Shown in pieces: positions 17,123 through 29,185 of a stretch of DNA of 64,000 bases. The translations under genes and the position numbers were made by a program. The notes beneath the pieces are model-generated. The model saw nothing but the letters and a program-made list of their open reading frames with translations, was not told where the DNA came from and searched no databases. Numbering within the stretch: the first letter of the stretch is position 1; the number at the start of each line of letters is the position of its first letter. This DNA is from Streptomyces microflavus. Its GTDB lineage: Bacteria; Actinomycetota; Actinomycetes; Streptomycetales; Streptomycetaceae. The stretch lies in the NCBI RefSeq assembly GCF_014650075.1, contig NZ_BMUG01000003.1, positions 434,001 to 498,000 of the forward strand. Reading direction: 5' to 3'.

Positions 17123-18481
17123 TCAGGCGACCGGCCCCGCCCGCCGCCCCGCGTGCTCCCGGACCAGCTCCGCGTACCGGCGGCCGCTGGTCTTGACCGT
17201 ACGGCGCTGGGTCGCGTAGTCCACGTGCACCAGGCCGAACCGCTTGTCGTAGCCGTACGCCCACTCGAAGTTGTCCAGCAGCGACCAGGCGAAGTACCCC
17301 GCCAGCGGCGCGCCCTTGGCGACCGCGCGGGCGCAGGCGGCGAGGTGCTCCTCCAGGTACCGGACGCGCTCCGGGTCGTGGACCGAGCCGTCCGCCGCGA
17401 CGGTGTCCTGGAAGGCCGAGCCGTTCTCGGTGACGTAGATGCGCTCCACGCCGTACTCCTCGGTGAGCCGCAGCAGCAACTGCTCCAGCCCGTCCGCGTA
17501 CACCTCCCAGTCCATGTGGGTGTGGCGCGCGTCGGCCACGGGGACCTGGGTGAATCCCGGCGCCCGGCCGGAGGGGTCAGCGGTGACGATTTGCCGGAAG
17601 TAGTAGTTCAGGCCCAGCCAGTCCAGCGGGGCGGCGATGGTCTCCAGGTCGCCCGGCTGGACCGGGAGCTCGACTCCGTACAGCTCCACCATGTCCTGCG
17701 GATAGCCGCGCCCCAGGACCGGGTCGAGCCACCAGCGGTTGATGTGCCCGTCGGCGCGGCGGGCGGCTGCGAGGTCGGCCTCGCTCGTGCTCGCCGGCTC
17801 GATCGGGCTGAGGTTGTTCACGATGCCGACCCGGGCGTCCGAGGAGGCGGCGCGGATCGCCTGCACGGCGAGGCCGTGGCCCAGGTGCAGGTGGTAGGAG
17901 GCGCGTACGGCGGCGGTCAGGTCGGTGAGGCCGGGGGCCATCCGGCCCTCCAGGTGCCCGATCCACGCCGAGCAGAGCGGCTCGTTGAGCGTCCCCCAGT
18001 CCTTGACCCGGTCGCCGAGGCGCTCGACGACCTGGGAGGCGTACGCGGCGAAGTGCTCCGAGGTCTCCCGCACGGTCCAGCCGCCCCGGTCCTGGAGCAC
18101 CTGCGGCAGGTCCCAGTGGTAGAGCGTGGCGAACGGGGTGACCCCGGCCTCCAGGAGCCCGTCGACGAGCCGGTCGTAGAAGTCCAGCCCCGCCTTGTTG
18201 ACCGGTCCGTCGCCGTCCGGCACGACACGCGGCCAGGCGAGGGAGAAACGGTACGCCTCCGCGCCGACCTGCTTGATCAGGCCGATGTCCTCGGGGACCC
18301 GGTGGTAGTGGTCGCAGGCCACATCGCCGGTGTCGCCGTTGTCGATCTTCCCCGGGGTGTGCGAGAACGTGTCCCAGATGGAGGGGGAGCGGCCGTCCTC
18401 GGTGACGGCTCCCTCGATCTGGTACGCGGCGGTGGCGACGCCCCAGGTGAAGTCGGCGGGGAGGGCGTTGAGCTCGGTCAC
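17123..18481 (-). CDS. GH1 family beta-glucosidase
   Basis: 452-residue cytoplasmic retaining beta-glucosidase. [15 protein letters not shown] opens the barrel, TLNEP holds acid/base Glu167, YVTENGSAF holds nucleophile Glu352, and [19 protein letters not shown] is the conserved C-terminal aglycone segment. No signal peptide. It cleaves imported cellobiose- or laminaribiose-type beta-glucosides to glucose. The GTG at 18479-18481 follows AAAGG; it starts 20 bases after the permease stop. A longer open frame upstream is out-of-frame permease sequence and is not a fusion. Confidence 0.95.
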   Translation of the reverse strand: MTELNALPADFTWGVATAAYQIEGAVTEDGRSPSIWDTFSHTPGKIDNGDTGDVACDHYHRVPEDIGLIKQVGAEAYRFSLAWPRVVPDGDGPVNKAGLDFYDRLVDGLLEAGVTPFATLYHWDLPQVLQDRGGWTVRETSEHFAAYASQVVERLGDRVKDWGTLNEPLCSAWIGHLEGRMAPGLTDLTAAVRASYHLHLGHGLAVQAIRAASSDARVGIVNNLSPIEPASTSEADLAAARRADGHINRWWLDPVLGRGYPQDMVELYGVELPVQPGDLETIAAPLDWLGLNYYFRQIVTADPSGRAPGFTQVPVADARHTHMDWEVYADGLEQLLLRLTEEYGVERIYVTENGSAFQDTVAADGSVHDPERVRYLEEHLAACARAVAKGAPLAGYFAWSLLDNFEWAYGYDKRFGLVHVDYATQRRTVKTSGRRYAELVREHAGRRAGPVA

Positions 18482-18501
18482 GTGCTGCCTTTCTGCGGGG
18501 G

Positions 18502-19395
18502 TCACTTGACGGCCCCCGCGGTGAGTCCGGCGACGAGGTAGCGCTGCAGCAGCAGGAACCCGGCGACGATCGGCACGCTCACCACGAGCGAGGCGGCCAT
18601 GACCTGGTTCCAGTAGACGTCGTTCTGCGTGGCGTACCCCTGGAGGCCGACGGAGAGGGTGCGGGTGGCGTCGTTGGTCATGACGGAGGCGAAGAGGACT
18701 TCGCCCCAGGCGGTCATGAACGAGTAGACGGACACGGCGACGATGCCCGGCACGGCGGCCGGCACGACGACCCGGAAGAGCGCGCCGACCGGTCCGCAGC
18801 CGTCCACCAGGGCGGCCTCGTCGAGGTCCTTCGGGATGGAGTCGAAGTACCCGATCAGCATCCAGATGGAGAACGGCAGCGAGAACGTCAGATAGGTGAG
18901 GATCAGGCCGCCGCGTGAACCGTACAGAGCGACGCCGGTGGAGCTGCCGATGTTGACGAAGATGAGGAACAGCGGGAGCAGGAAGAGGATGCCCGGGAAC
19001 ATCTGGGTGGAGAGCACCGTGACGGTGAAGACCCGCTTGCCCCGGAACGAGTAGCGGCTCACCGCGTAGGCGGCGAACACCGCGATCGTCACCGAGAGCA
19101 CCGTCGCCGAGAGGGCGACGATCAACGAGTTGACGAAGTACCGGGCGAGCGGAACGGTCTCCCAGATGTCGAAGTAGGGCTGGATCGTCAGCGTGGACGG
19201 GATCCACTGGAACTTCCCCGACACGTCCTGCAGCGGCTTCAGCGAGCTGCTGACCATCACGTAGACCGGCAGCAGGACGAAGCCGGCGAGCAGCGTGAGG
19301 ACGATGCGCCGCGTCCACAGGAACGACTGCGGGGCGGCCATCGGGGAGCGGGTACGCGACCGGCGGGGACCGGAGGTCCGCGTGAGGCTAGACAT
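18502..19395 (-). CDS. ABC sugar transporter permease, MalG type
   Basis: 297-residue inner membrane permease with six expected helices. The cytoplasmic EAA loop is [21 protein letters not shown], which contacts the ATPase. Second permease of a carbohydrate importer; the N-terminus is basic and Ser/Arg-rich. ATG at 19393-19395 overlaps the upstream permease gene by 8 bases and has AGGAAGGG inside it. No ATPase gene is present, as is common in Streptomyces where MsiK serves several sugar importers. Confidence 0.93.
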   Translation of the reverse strand: MSSLTRTSGPRRSRTRSPMAAPQSFLWTRRIVLTLLAGFVLLPVYVMVSSSLKPLQDVSGKFQWIPSTLTIQPYFDIWETVPLARYFVNSLIVALSATVLSVTIAVFAAYAVSRYSFRGKRVFTVTVLSTQMFPGILFLLPLFLIFVNIGSSTGVALYGSRGGLILTYLTFSLPFSIWMLIGYFDSIPKDLDEAALVDGCGPVGALFRVVVPAAVPGIVAVSVYSFMTAWGEVLFASVMTNDATRTLSVGLQGYATQNDVYWNQVMAASLVVSVPIVAGFLLLQRYLVAGLTAGAVK

Positions 19396-20398
19396 CGGCG
19401 CCCTTCCTTCCGCGCGAGGTGAGGATCAGGTAGACGGCCGTCACGACCAGCAGGAAGAGCAGCAGGAGGACGGACATCGCGGAACCGGTCCCGAAGTTCC
19501 AGGTGACGAACGAGGACTGGTAGATGTGGATCGAGATGAGATCCGCACTCTCCGGCGCCGACTTCCCGAACAGGACGTACGGCGTGTTGAAGTCGTTGAA
19601 CGTCCAGAGGAAGAGCACGAGGACCAGCACCTGGTTGACCGGGCGCAGCGAGGGCAGGGTGATCCGGCGGATCTGCTGCCAGATACCGGCGCCGTCGATC
19701 GAGGCGGCCTCGTACAGTTCACGCGGGATGTTCTGAAGGCCCGCCATCAGCATGAGGAAGGCGAACGGCCAGCCCTTCCACACCGAGACGATGATCAGCG
19801 TGTAGATGCTGTTGTCGCCGATCAGCCAGAACGACGGCTCGTCGGTGATCCCCAGCTGGTCGTGCAGCACGTGGTTGATCAGGCCGTTGTCCCGCTGGAA
19901 CATGAACGCCCAGGTGATGACGGCGGCGTAGACCGGCAGGGCGTACGGCACGAGGAAGATCGCCCGCAGGACGCCCCGGCCGCGGAAGCTCTCCTGGAGG
20001 AGGATCGCCGCGGCCGTGCCGAGCAGCCAGGCGAACCCGACCGAGAAGAACGTGAAGACACAGGTGACGAAGAACGAGTGGAGCAGGGCCTCACCGATCG
20101 GCGCGTCGAAGTCGACGGCGATGCGGTAGTTGTCGAGGCCGGTCCAGGGCGCCGCACCCCAGTTGTTGATGAAGAACTGTGTGAGCTGACGGAAGCTCAT
20201 CACGATCCCGATGATCATCGGGACGATGTGGATGAGCAGTTCCAGCAGGACGGCGGGCAGGAGCAGAAGATAGGGCAGTCCGCCTTGGCGGATCCGGTCG
20301 GGGATGCGCGGCAGTCTCCTGCGCGCATCCCCGGTGCCCCGGCTCTTACCCCCGGTGGCCGACTTGTCGACCTCGGGGTTGGTGACGGTGGCGGTCAT
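19388..20398 (-). CDS. ABC sugar transporter permease, MalF type
   Basis: 336-residue integral membrane protein with six helices after a charged, Gly/Arg-rich cytoplasmic N-terminus. The EAA loop reads YEAASIDGAGIWQQIRRITLPSLRP. Partner of the MalG-type permease. ATG at 20396-20398 follows GAGGCCC; it starts 11 bases after the binding-protein stop, so the two are co-translated. Confidence 0.93.
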   Translation of the reverse strand: MTATVTNPEVDKSATGGKSRGTGDARRRLPRIPDRIRQGGLPYLLLLPAVLLELLIHIVPMIIGIVMSFRQLTQFFINNWGAAPWTGLDNYRIAVDFDAPIGEALLHSFFVTCVFTFFSVGFAWLLGTAAAILLQESFRGRGVLRAIFLVPYALPVYAAVITWAFMFQRDNGLINHVLHDQLGITDEPSFWLIGDNSIYTLIIVSVWKGWPFAFLMLMAGLQNIPRELYEAASIDGAGIWQQIRRITLPSLRPVNQVLVLVLFLWTFNDFNTPYVLFGKSAPESADLISIHIYQSSFVTWNFGTGSAMSVLLLLFLLVVTAVYLILTSRGRKGADV

Positions 20399-20409
20399 GG
20401 ATCAGGGCC

Positions 20410-21720
20410 TCACTGCTGCATCGTCTGCTGGGCCTTTTCGAGGCGTGCCTTGACGGACTCCTCCGTCACCGGACGTCCGGCGGCGGCGTCCGCCCACAGC
20501 TCCTTGACCGCGGTGCCGACCGCCGTCTCGAACTGCGACTCGTTGGGGACCTGGGGGAGCGGCGCGGCGCTGGTGGAGAGGGTGTCGCGCAGGACCTTGA
20601 GGTCGGGAGCGCCGAAGGCCGCGTCGGCCTGGGCCTCCTTGACCGGCGGGATCGACCCGTAGGTCTTGTTGAGGTGCTTCTGCTCCTCGTCGCTGGTCAT
20701 GAACTTCACGAACTTCTTCGCGCCGTCGATGTTCTTGGTGTTCTTGAACACCGCGATGTTGATGCCGGCGACCATGGAGTTGACCTGCTTGCCCGCGCCC
20801 GGCGCGCCCGCGGGGACCGGCACCGGGGCCGCGCCCCAGTCCTCCGGCTTCATGCCCTGGGCGGCGAAGGTGGAGGCCGCCGCCTGCCACAGCACCATCG
20901 CGGTCCTGCCCTTGGCGAAGTCGGTCAGCGACTGGTTCTGGGCGTACTCCGCGTTGCCCGGAGCGATGATCTTGTCCTTGGCCATGAAGTCGATGTACTG
21001 CTTCACGGCGGCGACGGCACCGTCCGAGGTGAAGGTCGCCTTGCCGTCCTTGTCGAAGAAGTCGGCGCCGTGCTGCTGGCCCAGGACGAAGGTCTGGTGG
21101 ATGTTGTTGGAGAGGTTGCCGCCCTCGGCGCCCAGCCCCCACTTGTCGCCCTTGGATATCTTCTTGCCGGCCGCGACGAGGTCGTCCCAGGTCGCCGGAG
21201 GCCCGTCGATGCCCGCCTCGGCGAACATCTTCTTGTTGTAGTAGAGGGCGTACGCCAGCGAGTACAGCGGTACGGCGGCGGGCGGCTCGCCCTCCTTGCC
21301 GGCCGAGGCGACCGCCGAGTCGACGAAGCGGTCCCGGCCGCCGATCGCCTCGAAGTTCTTCTCGTCCCACGGCAGGAGCGCGCCGGTCGCCTGGAGCGAC
21401 GCCGACCAGGTGTTGCCGATGTTCAGCACGTCCGGGCCCTGACCGGACGCGGTGGCGGCGAGGATCCGGTTCAGCAGGTCGGCCCACGGCACGACCTCCA
21501 GCTTCACCTTGATCCCGGTCTCCTTCTCGAACTTCTTCAGTTCGGGAGTGAGGATCTCCTTGTCGGCCTCGATGCTCGGGCCCTGGTTGGAGGCCCAGTA
21601 GGTGAGGGTCTTCGGGGACTCGTTGCTCCCCGTACCGGCCGATCCGCCACCGCATCCGGTGGCGGCGGCGGTGATGGCGATCGCGAGGGTGATGGCGCTT
21701 GCGGCTCTGGCGTGACGCAT
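20410..21720 (-). CDS. ABC sugar transporter solute-binding lipoprotein
   Basis: 436-residue family 1 extracellular binding protein. Signal peptide MRHARAASAITLAIAITAA ends in the lipobox ATGC. The mature part has the typical LTYWASNQGPS start, KKFEKETGIKVKLEVVPW and DVLNIGNTWSA segments, and a C-terminal FGAPDLKVLRDTL. It captures a sugar, probably a beta-glucoside given the GH1 partner, and delivers it to the two permeases. The ATG at 21718-21720 is preferred to an in-frame one 54 bases upstream because the signal peptide begins there. First gene of a four-gene operon. Confidence 0.93.
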   Translation of the reverse strand: MRHARAASAITLAIAITAAATGCGGGSAGTGSNESPKTLTYWASNQGPSIEADKEILTPELKKFEKETGIKVKLEVVPWADLLNRILAATASGQGPDVLNIGNTWSASLQATGALLPWDEKNFEAIGGRDRFVDSAVASAGKEGEPPAAVPLYSLAYALYYNKKMFAEAGIDGPPATWDDLVAAGKKISKGDKWGLGAEGGNLSNNIHQTFVLGQQHGADFFDKDGKATFTSDGAVAAVKQYIDFMAKDKIIAPGNAEYAQNQSLTDFAKGRTAMVLWQAAASTFAAQGMKPEDWGAAPVPVPAGAPGAGKQVNSMVAGINIAVFKNTKNIDGAKKFVKFMTSDEEQKHLNKTYGSIPPVKEAQADAAFGAPDLKVLRDTLSTSAAPLPQVPNESQFETAVGTAVKELWADAAAGRPVTEESVKARLEKAQQTMQQ

Positions 21721-21750
21721 GTGAGGTGGCCCCTTTCCGGGGATGGCTGC

Positions 21751-21799
21751 GTTCGGGAACCGAACGGCCTCCATGACTTAATTTATGCCGTGATTTAAG
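21751..21799. promoter_or_regulatory. Operator region between the ABC operon and the ROK gene
   Basis: Two inverted repeats lie in the 141-bp divergent gap. GTTCGG-GAA-CCGAAC is perfect at 21751-21765. CTTAATT (21777-21783) and ATTTAAG (21793-21799) are AT-rich arms, one mismatch, around a GC-rich 9-base centre. The AT-rich pair is striking in this genome and resembles the arrangement bound by NagC/Mlc-type ROK repressors. It probably lets the ROK protein control the operon and itself. Confidence 0.6.
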
Positions 21800-21861
21800 A
21801 GGTGAGAGAAGGTCGCGTCAAGGTCTGGGACCAGGTATGTTCCTGGACGGGAAGGAGCAAC

Positions 21862-23208
21862 ATGGCCGAGCGCAACAGACGGACCGTGCGTGACCTGCGG
21901 CGGGGCAATCGGGCGAGGGTATTGCAACGGTTGTATTTCGACGGCCCGCTGAGCCGTCAGGAGCTCGGACCCGCCACCGGGCTGAGTTCGGGTTCCATCA
22001 GCAACGTCGTGGCGGAACTCTCCGCCGAGGGGCTCCTCCAGGAGGCGGGCATCGTCGACTCCGACGGCGGCCGCCCCCGCACGCTGCTCCGGGTCGCTCC
22101 GGACGGCGGGCTGCTGGTGGGCATCGACATCGGGGAGACCCGGGTGCGCGTCGAGCTCTTCGACCTCTCGCTCACCGAACTGGCCCGCACCGAAAGGCTG
22201 CTCGCCCAGCACGGTTACGACGTCGACCGCATCGTCGCCCACGTCCGTACGGGCGTCGCCGACGTGCTGCGCGACGCGGGCGCCGACCCGCACCGGCTGC
22301 TCGGCATCGGCATCGGGGTCCCCGGCATCATCGAGCGCGAAGGACCGGAGGGCCCCGACGGGAAGCGCACCGCCGTGGTGCACGGCCAGACGATCGGCTG
22401 GCACGCGGTCCCCTTCGAGCAGCTGCTCCGCGAGGCCGTCGACGTACCGCCCGAGGTGCCCCTCTTCATCGACAACGGCGCCAAGACGCTCGGCCGGGCC
22501 GAGATGTGGTTCGGCGGCGGGCGGGGGGCGGGCGCCGCCGCCATCGCCCTCATCGGCTCGGGCGTGGGCGCCTGTGTCGACCACGGCGACATCCTCGCCG
22601 AGGACCGCACGAGCCTCGCCCTCGAATGGGGCCACACCACCGTCCAGTTGCGCGGCCGCCGGTGCCGCTGCGGCTCCATCGGCTGCCTGGAGGCGTACGC
22701 GGGCGCGGAGGCCCTGCGCGAGCGCTGGCGCGAGGCGGGCGGCCCGCTCCCCGAGGACGCCGACGACGAGACCGCCCTCGCCGCACTCCTCGCCGCCGCC
22801 TACCCGCCGCCCGGCGGGCCGGCCCCGGACCGGATCGCGCTCTCGCTCCTCGACGAGACCGCCGAATGCCTCGGCGCGGCCCTCGCGGACCTGGTCAACC
22901 TCTTCCTGCCCGAACGCATCCTGCTCGGCGGCTGGGCGGGCCTGCTGCTCGGCCCCCACCTGCTCCCCGAGATCCGCAGGTACGCGAACGAGTACGCCCT
23001 GCGCCACGCGGCGGCCCGCACCACCATCGAGATGGGCCGCCTCGGCCCGGACGCGGTCACCGTCGGCGCCGCCACACTCCCGCTGGCCGACTTCCTGACC
23101 CGCGGCGGCAGCCGCCCGGCCCCCGGCCCCCGGCCGGAAGGCACCGGCGCGCCCTCACGGACGGCGACGGAGGCGGTGCGCAACCGGCACCGTACGAGGG
23201 CGAGTTGA
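21862..23208 (+). CDS. ROK family transcriptional repressor
   Basis: 448 residues. Winged helix-turn-helix at about 10-70 (ARVLQRLYFDGPLSRQELGPATGLSSGSIS read in two parts), followed by the ROK sugar-kinase-like domain with LLVGIDIGETRVRVELFD, the glycine-rich ALIGSGVGACVD and the zinc signature CRCGSIGCLEAYAG (CxCGxxGCxE). Senses a sugar or sugar phosphate and represses import genes. Start is the ATG at 21862 with GAAGGAG 4 bases before it; an in-frame start 60 bases upstream has no ribosome site. Divergent from the ABC operon it most likely controls. Its C-terminal ~35 residues are Pro/Arg-rich. Confidence 0.92.
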   Translation: MAERNRRTVRDLRRGNRARVLQRLYFDGPLSRQELGPATGLSSGSISNVVAELSAEGLLQEAGIVDSDGGRPRTLLRVAPDGGLLVGIDIGETRVRVELFDLSLTELARTERLLAQHGYDVDRIVAHVRTGVADVLRDAGADPHRLLGIGIGVPGIIEREGPEGPDGKRTAVVHGQTIGWHAVPFEQLLREAVDVPPEVPLFIDNGAKTLGRAEMWFGGGRGAGAAAIALIGSGVGACVDHGDILAEDRTSLALEWGHTTVQLRGRRCRCGSIGCLEAYAGAEALRERWREAGGPLPEDADDETALAALLAAAYPPPGGPAPDRIALSLLDETAECLGAALADLVNLFLPERILLGGWAGLLLGPHLLPEIRRYANEYALRHAAARTTIEMGRLGPDAVTVGAATLPLADFLTRGGSRPAPGPRPEGTGAPSRTATEAVRNRHRTRAS

Positions 23209-23229
23209 GGGCTGGGGCGGATGGTCTCC

Positions 23230-23271
23230 CCGCCCCTGCACACCGACGCCCCGCCCCTGCACACCGACGCC
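23230..23271. repeat. Two exact tandem copies of a 21-bp unit
   Basis: The unit CCGCCCCTGCACACCGACGCC plus a partial third copy fills the gap between the convergent ROK and LacI genes. The copies are perfect, so the duplication is recent. No coding role is seen. Confidence 0.75.
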
Positions 23272-23277
23272 CCGCTC

Positions 23278-27017
<3,740 letters not shown>

Positions 27018-27067
27018 GATGTCCTGTCCGGGGCCCCACGTCGTCGTCCTTGAGACGTCAATTCCGC

Positions 27068-27107
27068 GTACTGCCCCAGTAGTACGGACGGAGGACCGAG
27101 GTCCTCC
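27068..27107. promoter_or_regulatory. Two inverted repeats between divergent DMT and FhuF-like genes
   Basis: GTACT-N8-AGTAC at 27068-27085 and GGAGGACC-GA-GGTCCTCC at 27090-27107, both with perfect arms. They are candidate regulator sites for one or both genes. Neither matches the iron box of DmdR-type regulators as I remember it. Confidence 0.4.
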
Positions 27108-27251
27108 CCTCGACGGTAGCCCTACTGCCCCCGGCCGTCAGAAGTTGTGCCCCGGCGGATACGGTGAGCTGCGGAGCCGGTACCCGCGGTGGCCGGACCG
27201 CGGTCGCGCTCCGGCGCCGACCCGGCGGCCGAGGCGAGGGAGGAGCGGGGC

Positions 27252-27956
27252 ATGGACCTGGCACAGGCGGCTTCGGTGGGCGGTTTCTTCGCGCTGCGGA
27301 CCGCGCCGGTGCCCGGCGGAGCCCACCGGTCGCTGGCAGAGCTGTACGCGGGCGGGACGGCGCCCCTGACCGCCCGGGTCGACAAGGTCGCGGCGCGGCT
27401 GGGCGCCCCCGAACGCCGGGTCGCCGCCTCCATCGCCCATCTCGGCCTCGCCGCCCGGCTCTGGTCCCTCGCGCTCGGCCCGGCCGCGCTCTTCGGGCGG
27501 TTCCCCGACCTCGTACCGGACGCCCTGCACTGGGACCCGCTCCACACCTCGCCGGACGATCTCTGGATCGCTGACCCCGGGGAACTGCCCGGGACGGCCG
27601 ACCGGATCCGGGAGCAGATCCAGTACGGGCATCTGGTGCCGCTGGCCGAGGCCGTCCGGCGCGACGGGAACATCTCCCCGCAGCTGCTGTGGGGCAACGC
27701 CGGATCCGCGCTCGCCGGGGCCGTACGGGAGCTGGTCACCTGGTCGCGCGAGCACGGCCGCCCGGAGGTGGCGCAGCGGGCCCGTGCCCTGGCGGCGGAG
27801 CTGTTCGACCACCCCGACCTGCGCTCCACCGGCTCCCCGCACGGCCCGGCGTTCCGGCGGCGCAGCTGCTGCCTGTACTGGCGCTGCCCGGGCGGCGGCC
27901 TCTGCGGCGACTGCGTCTTCGACCGGGCGCCGGGCCGGGCCGGTACACCCCGGTAG
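27252..27956 (+). CDS. (2Fe-2S)-binding FhuF-like ferric reductase
   Basis: 234-residue cytoplasmic protein. The C-terminal RRSCCLYWRCPGGGLCGDC holds the CC-x4-C-x5-C-x2-C pattern of FhuF-type siderophore-iron reductases that bind an unusual 2Fe-2S cluster. The region before it (PDALHWDPLHT, LLWGNAGSALAGAV) matches the family. Such enzymes release iron from hydroxamate siderophores; no siderophore genes are near. The ATG at 27252 has GGAGG ahead of it; an in-frame GTG 63 bases upstream is less likely. The stop codon lies inside the downstream terminator stem. Confidence 0.85.
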   Translation: MDLAQAASVGGFFALRTAPVPGGAHRSLAELYAGGTAPLTARVDKVAARLGAPERRVAASIAHLGLAARLWSLALGPAALFGRFPDLVPDALHWDPLHTSPDDLWIADPGELPGTADRIREQIQYGHLVPLAEAVRRDGNISPQLLWGNAGSALAGAVRELVTWSREHGRPEVAQRARALAAELFDHPDLRSTGSPHGPAFRRRSCCLYWRCPGGGLCGDCVFDRAPGRAGTPR

Positions 27957-27994
27957 CCGTGGCGCCGGGCCGGGCGCCACGGCTACCGGGGTGT
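27945..27994. terminator. Perfect 22-bp bidirectional hairpin
   Basis: The arms at 27945-27966 and 27973-27994 pair without mismatch around GGGCCG. The left arm contains the stop of the FhuF-like gene and the right arm ends 5 bases before the end of the convergent STAS gene, so it terminates both. Confidence 0.9.
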
Positions 27995-27999
27995 GACGG

Positions 28000-28371
28000 T
28001 CAGGAAGGCAGGGTCGCGTCTATGGCCTCGTCGACATCCGTCAGGACGGGGATCGCGCTGTCGAGCCCGATCATCCCGATCAGCCGCTGCACGAACGGGG
28101 ACGGCGCGGCGAGCCGCAGCCGGCCGCCCAGCGCGGTCTGGCCCTGGAGCAGCACGTTGACCGTGGTGGAGTCGGCGAAGCCCACACCCGAGAGATCCAC
28201 GACGACGGGGCCGGAACCCTCTGCGGCCGCTGTCTCCAGTGCCCGGCCCAGGGGCGGGACGCTGTCGATGTCGAGGTCACCCGACACGGTGAGGACCAGA
28301 GCACCCCGTTCCTGACGGGTGATGATGCTGACTGCTCTGTCTTCGCTGGGCGGTGGAAGCACGGAAGGCAC
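28000..28371 (-). CDS. STAS domain anti-sigma factor antagonist
   Basis: 123 residues. A single STAS domain (about 14-118) with VVVDLSGVGFADSTTVNVLL, where the Ser of FADST is the usual site phosphorylated by a switch kinase. In the unphosphorylated form such proteins bind the anti-sigma kinase and free a sigma factor. The first ~15 residues are Pro-rich. GTG at 28369-28371. Same strand and downstream of a MarR gene; the kinase at 30485 and the SpoIIE phosphatases nearby are natural partners. Confidence 0.9.
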   Translation of the reverse strand: MPSVLPPPSEDRAVSIITRQERGALVLTVSGDLDIDSVPPLGRALETAAAEGSGPVVVDLSGVGFADSTTVNVLLQGQTALGGRLRLAAPSPFVQRLIGMIGLDSAIPVLTDVDEAIDATLPS

Positions 28372-28457
28372 CTCGGGCGGTTCGGGCGGACGACGGAAGC
28401 CGGTCTGCCGGACGGGTCGGCCTCGTTCCGTCCCAGCTCACGGCGGGGTACGGGGTA

Positions 28458-28487
28458 ACGATAGAAGGAACAGTTGCCATTTGACAA
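28458..28487 (-). promoter_or_regulatory. STAS gene promoter overlapped by a MarR-like palindrome
   Basis: On the minus strand TTGTCA (28482-28487) and TATCGT (28458-28463) are 18 bases apart. The near-palindrome TTGCCATTTGACAA (28474-28487; TTGNCANNTGNCAA symmetry) covers the -35 element. This is the typical form of a MarR-family operator, and a MarR gene lies directly upstream. Confidence 0.5.
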
Positions 28488-28583
28488 CATTCTCCATTGG
28501 GTAACAATCTGATCCGCAACGGTTGGAGGACCAGCCGTCGGCGGTGACGTACCCAGAGAAGCGGAAGCAGGGGCTGGATGAGG

Positions 28584-29099
28584 CTAGGCGCTGTCGGCGA
28601 CATCATCGCGGAGCAGGGGGGCCGCCGCACCCGTTTCCGGCGAGAGCCGCTCCGAAGCTGCCGCGTGGAAGGCCGCGAGGCCCTCCGCGAGCGCGGCGAC
28701 GGCGGCCGGATCCATACGTTCCAGCACGGCGCTCAGCTCGCGGGCCCGCAGGGCCCGGTACTCTTCGAGGAGAGCCCGGCCACGCAGGCTCAACCGGAGC
28801 TCCACCTCGCGTCGGCTCGTCGCGCTCTGCGCCCGCTGGACGAGCCCCATCGCCTCCATGCGGTCGCACAGTCGGCTGACCGACGGCGCACGCGAGCCCA
28901 ACGCCTCGCCCAACGAGCGCAGATTGGTGCCCTCCTGCTTCTCGATCACGAGCAGGGCCCGGAGCTGGGAGGGCGATACGGTCCCCGAAGCGGCCGCTTC
29001 CTGGCCACGGCCCCAGAGCACTTCCAGCAGCTCCGAGGCCGCGGAGGCGTCGGCGGACACCTCGGCGCGGGTGCGCGGACGGCGGGTGGAGTAGGGCAT
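28584..29099 (-). CDS. MarR family transcriptional regulator
   Basis: 171 residues. Winged helix-turn-helix with SPSQLRALLVIEKQEGTNLRSLGEALGSRAPSVSRLCDRMEAMGLV and the wing RREVELRLSLRG. Usually a dimeric repressor responding to phenolics or oxidants. ATG at 29097-29099. Divergent from the SpoIIE phosphatase at 29186 with an 86-bp gap; the STAS gene is downstream on the same strand. Confidence 0.9.
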   Translation of the reverse strand: MPYSTRRPRTRAEVSADASAASELLEVLWGRGQEAAASGTVSPSQLRALLVIEKQEGTNLRSLGEALGSRAPSVSRLCDRMEAMGLVQRAQSATSRREVELRLSLRGRALLEEYRALRARELSAVLERMDPAAVAALAEGLAAFHAAASERLSPETGAAAPLLRDDVADSA

Positions 29100-29185
29100 C
29101 CATCCACTGTGTCATTCGTCAGCCCTCCTTGTCAGCCCGGCTCCGCCCCCTACCCCGTCTCAGGACGAAGAATGCACGAGAGACC

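Noticed and set aside
18482..19318. Apparent fusion of a permease fragment to the GH1 enzyme
   Set aside because: The extra sequence is the permease gene read in the wrong frame; the GH1 gene has its own ribosome site and GTG.
23230..23271. CRISPR-like direct repeats
   Set aside because: Two adjacent 21-bp copies without spacers and no cas genes; a simple tandem duplication.
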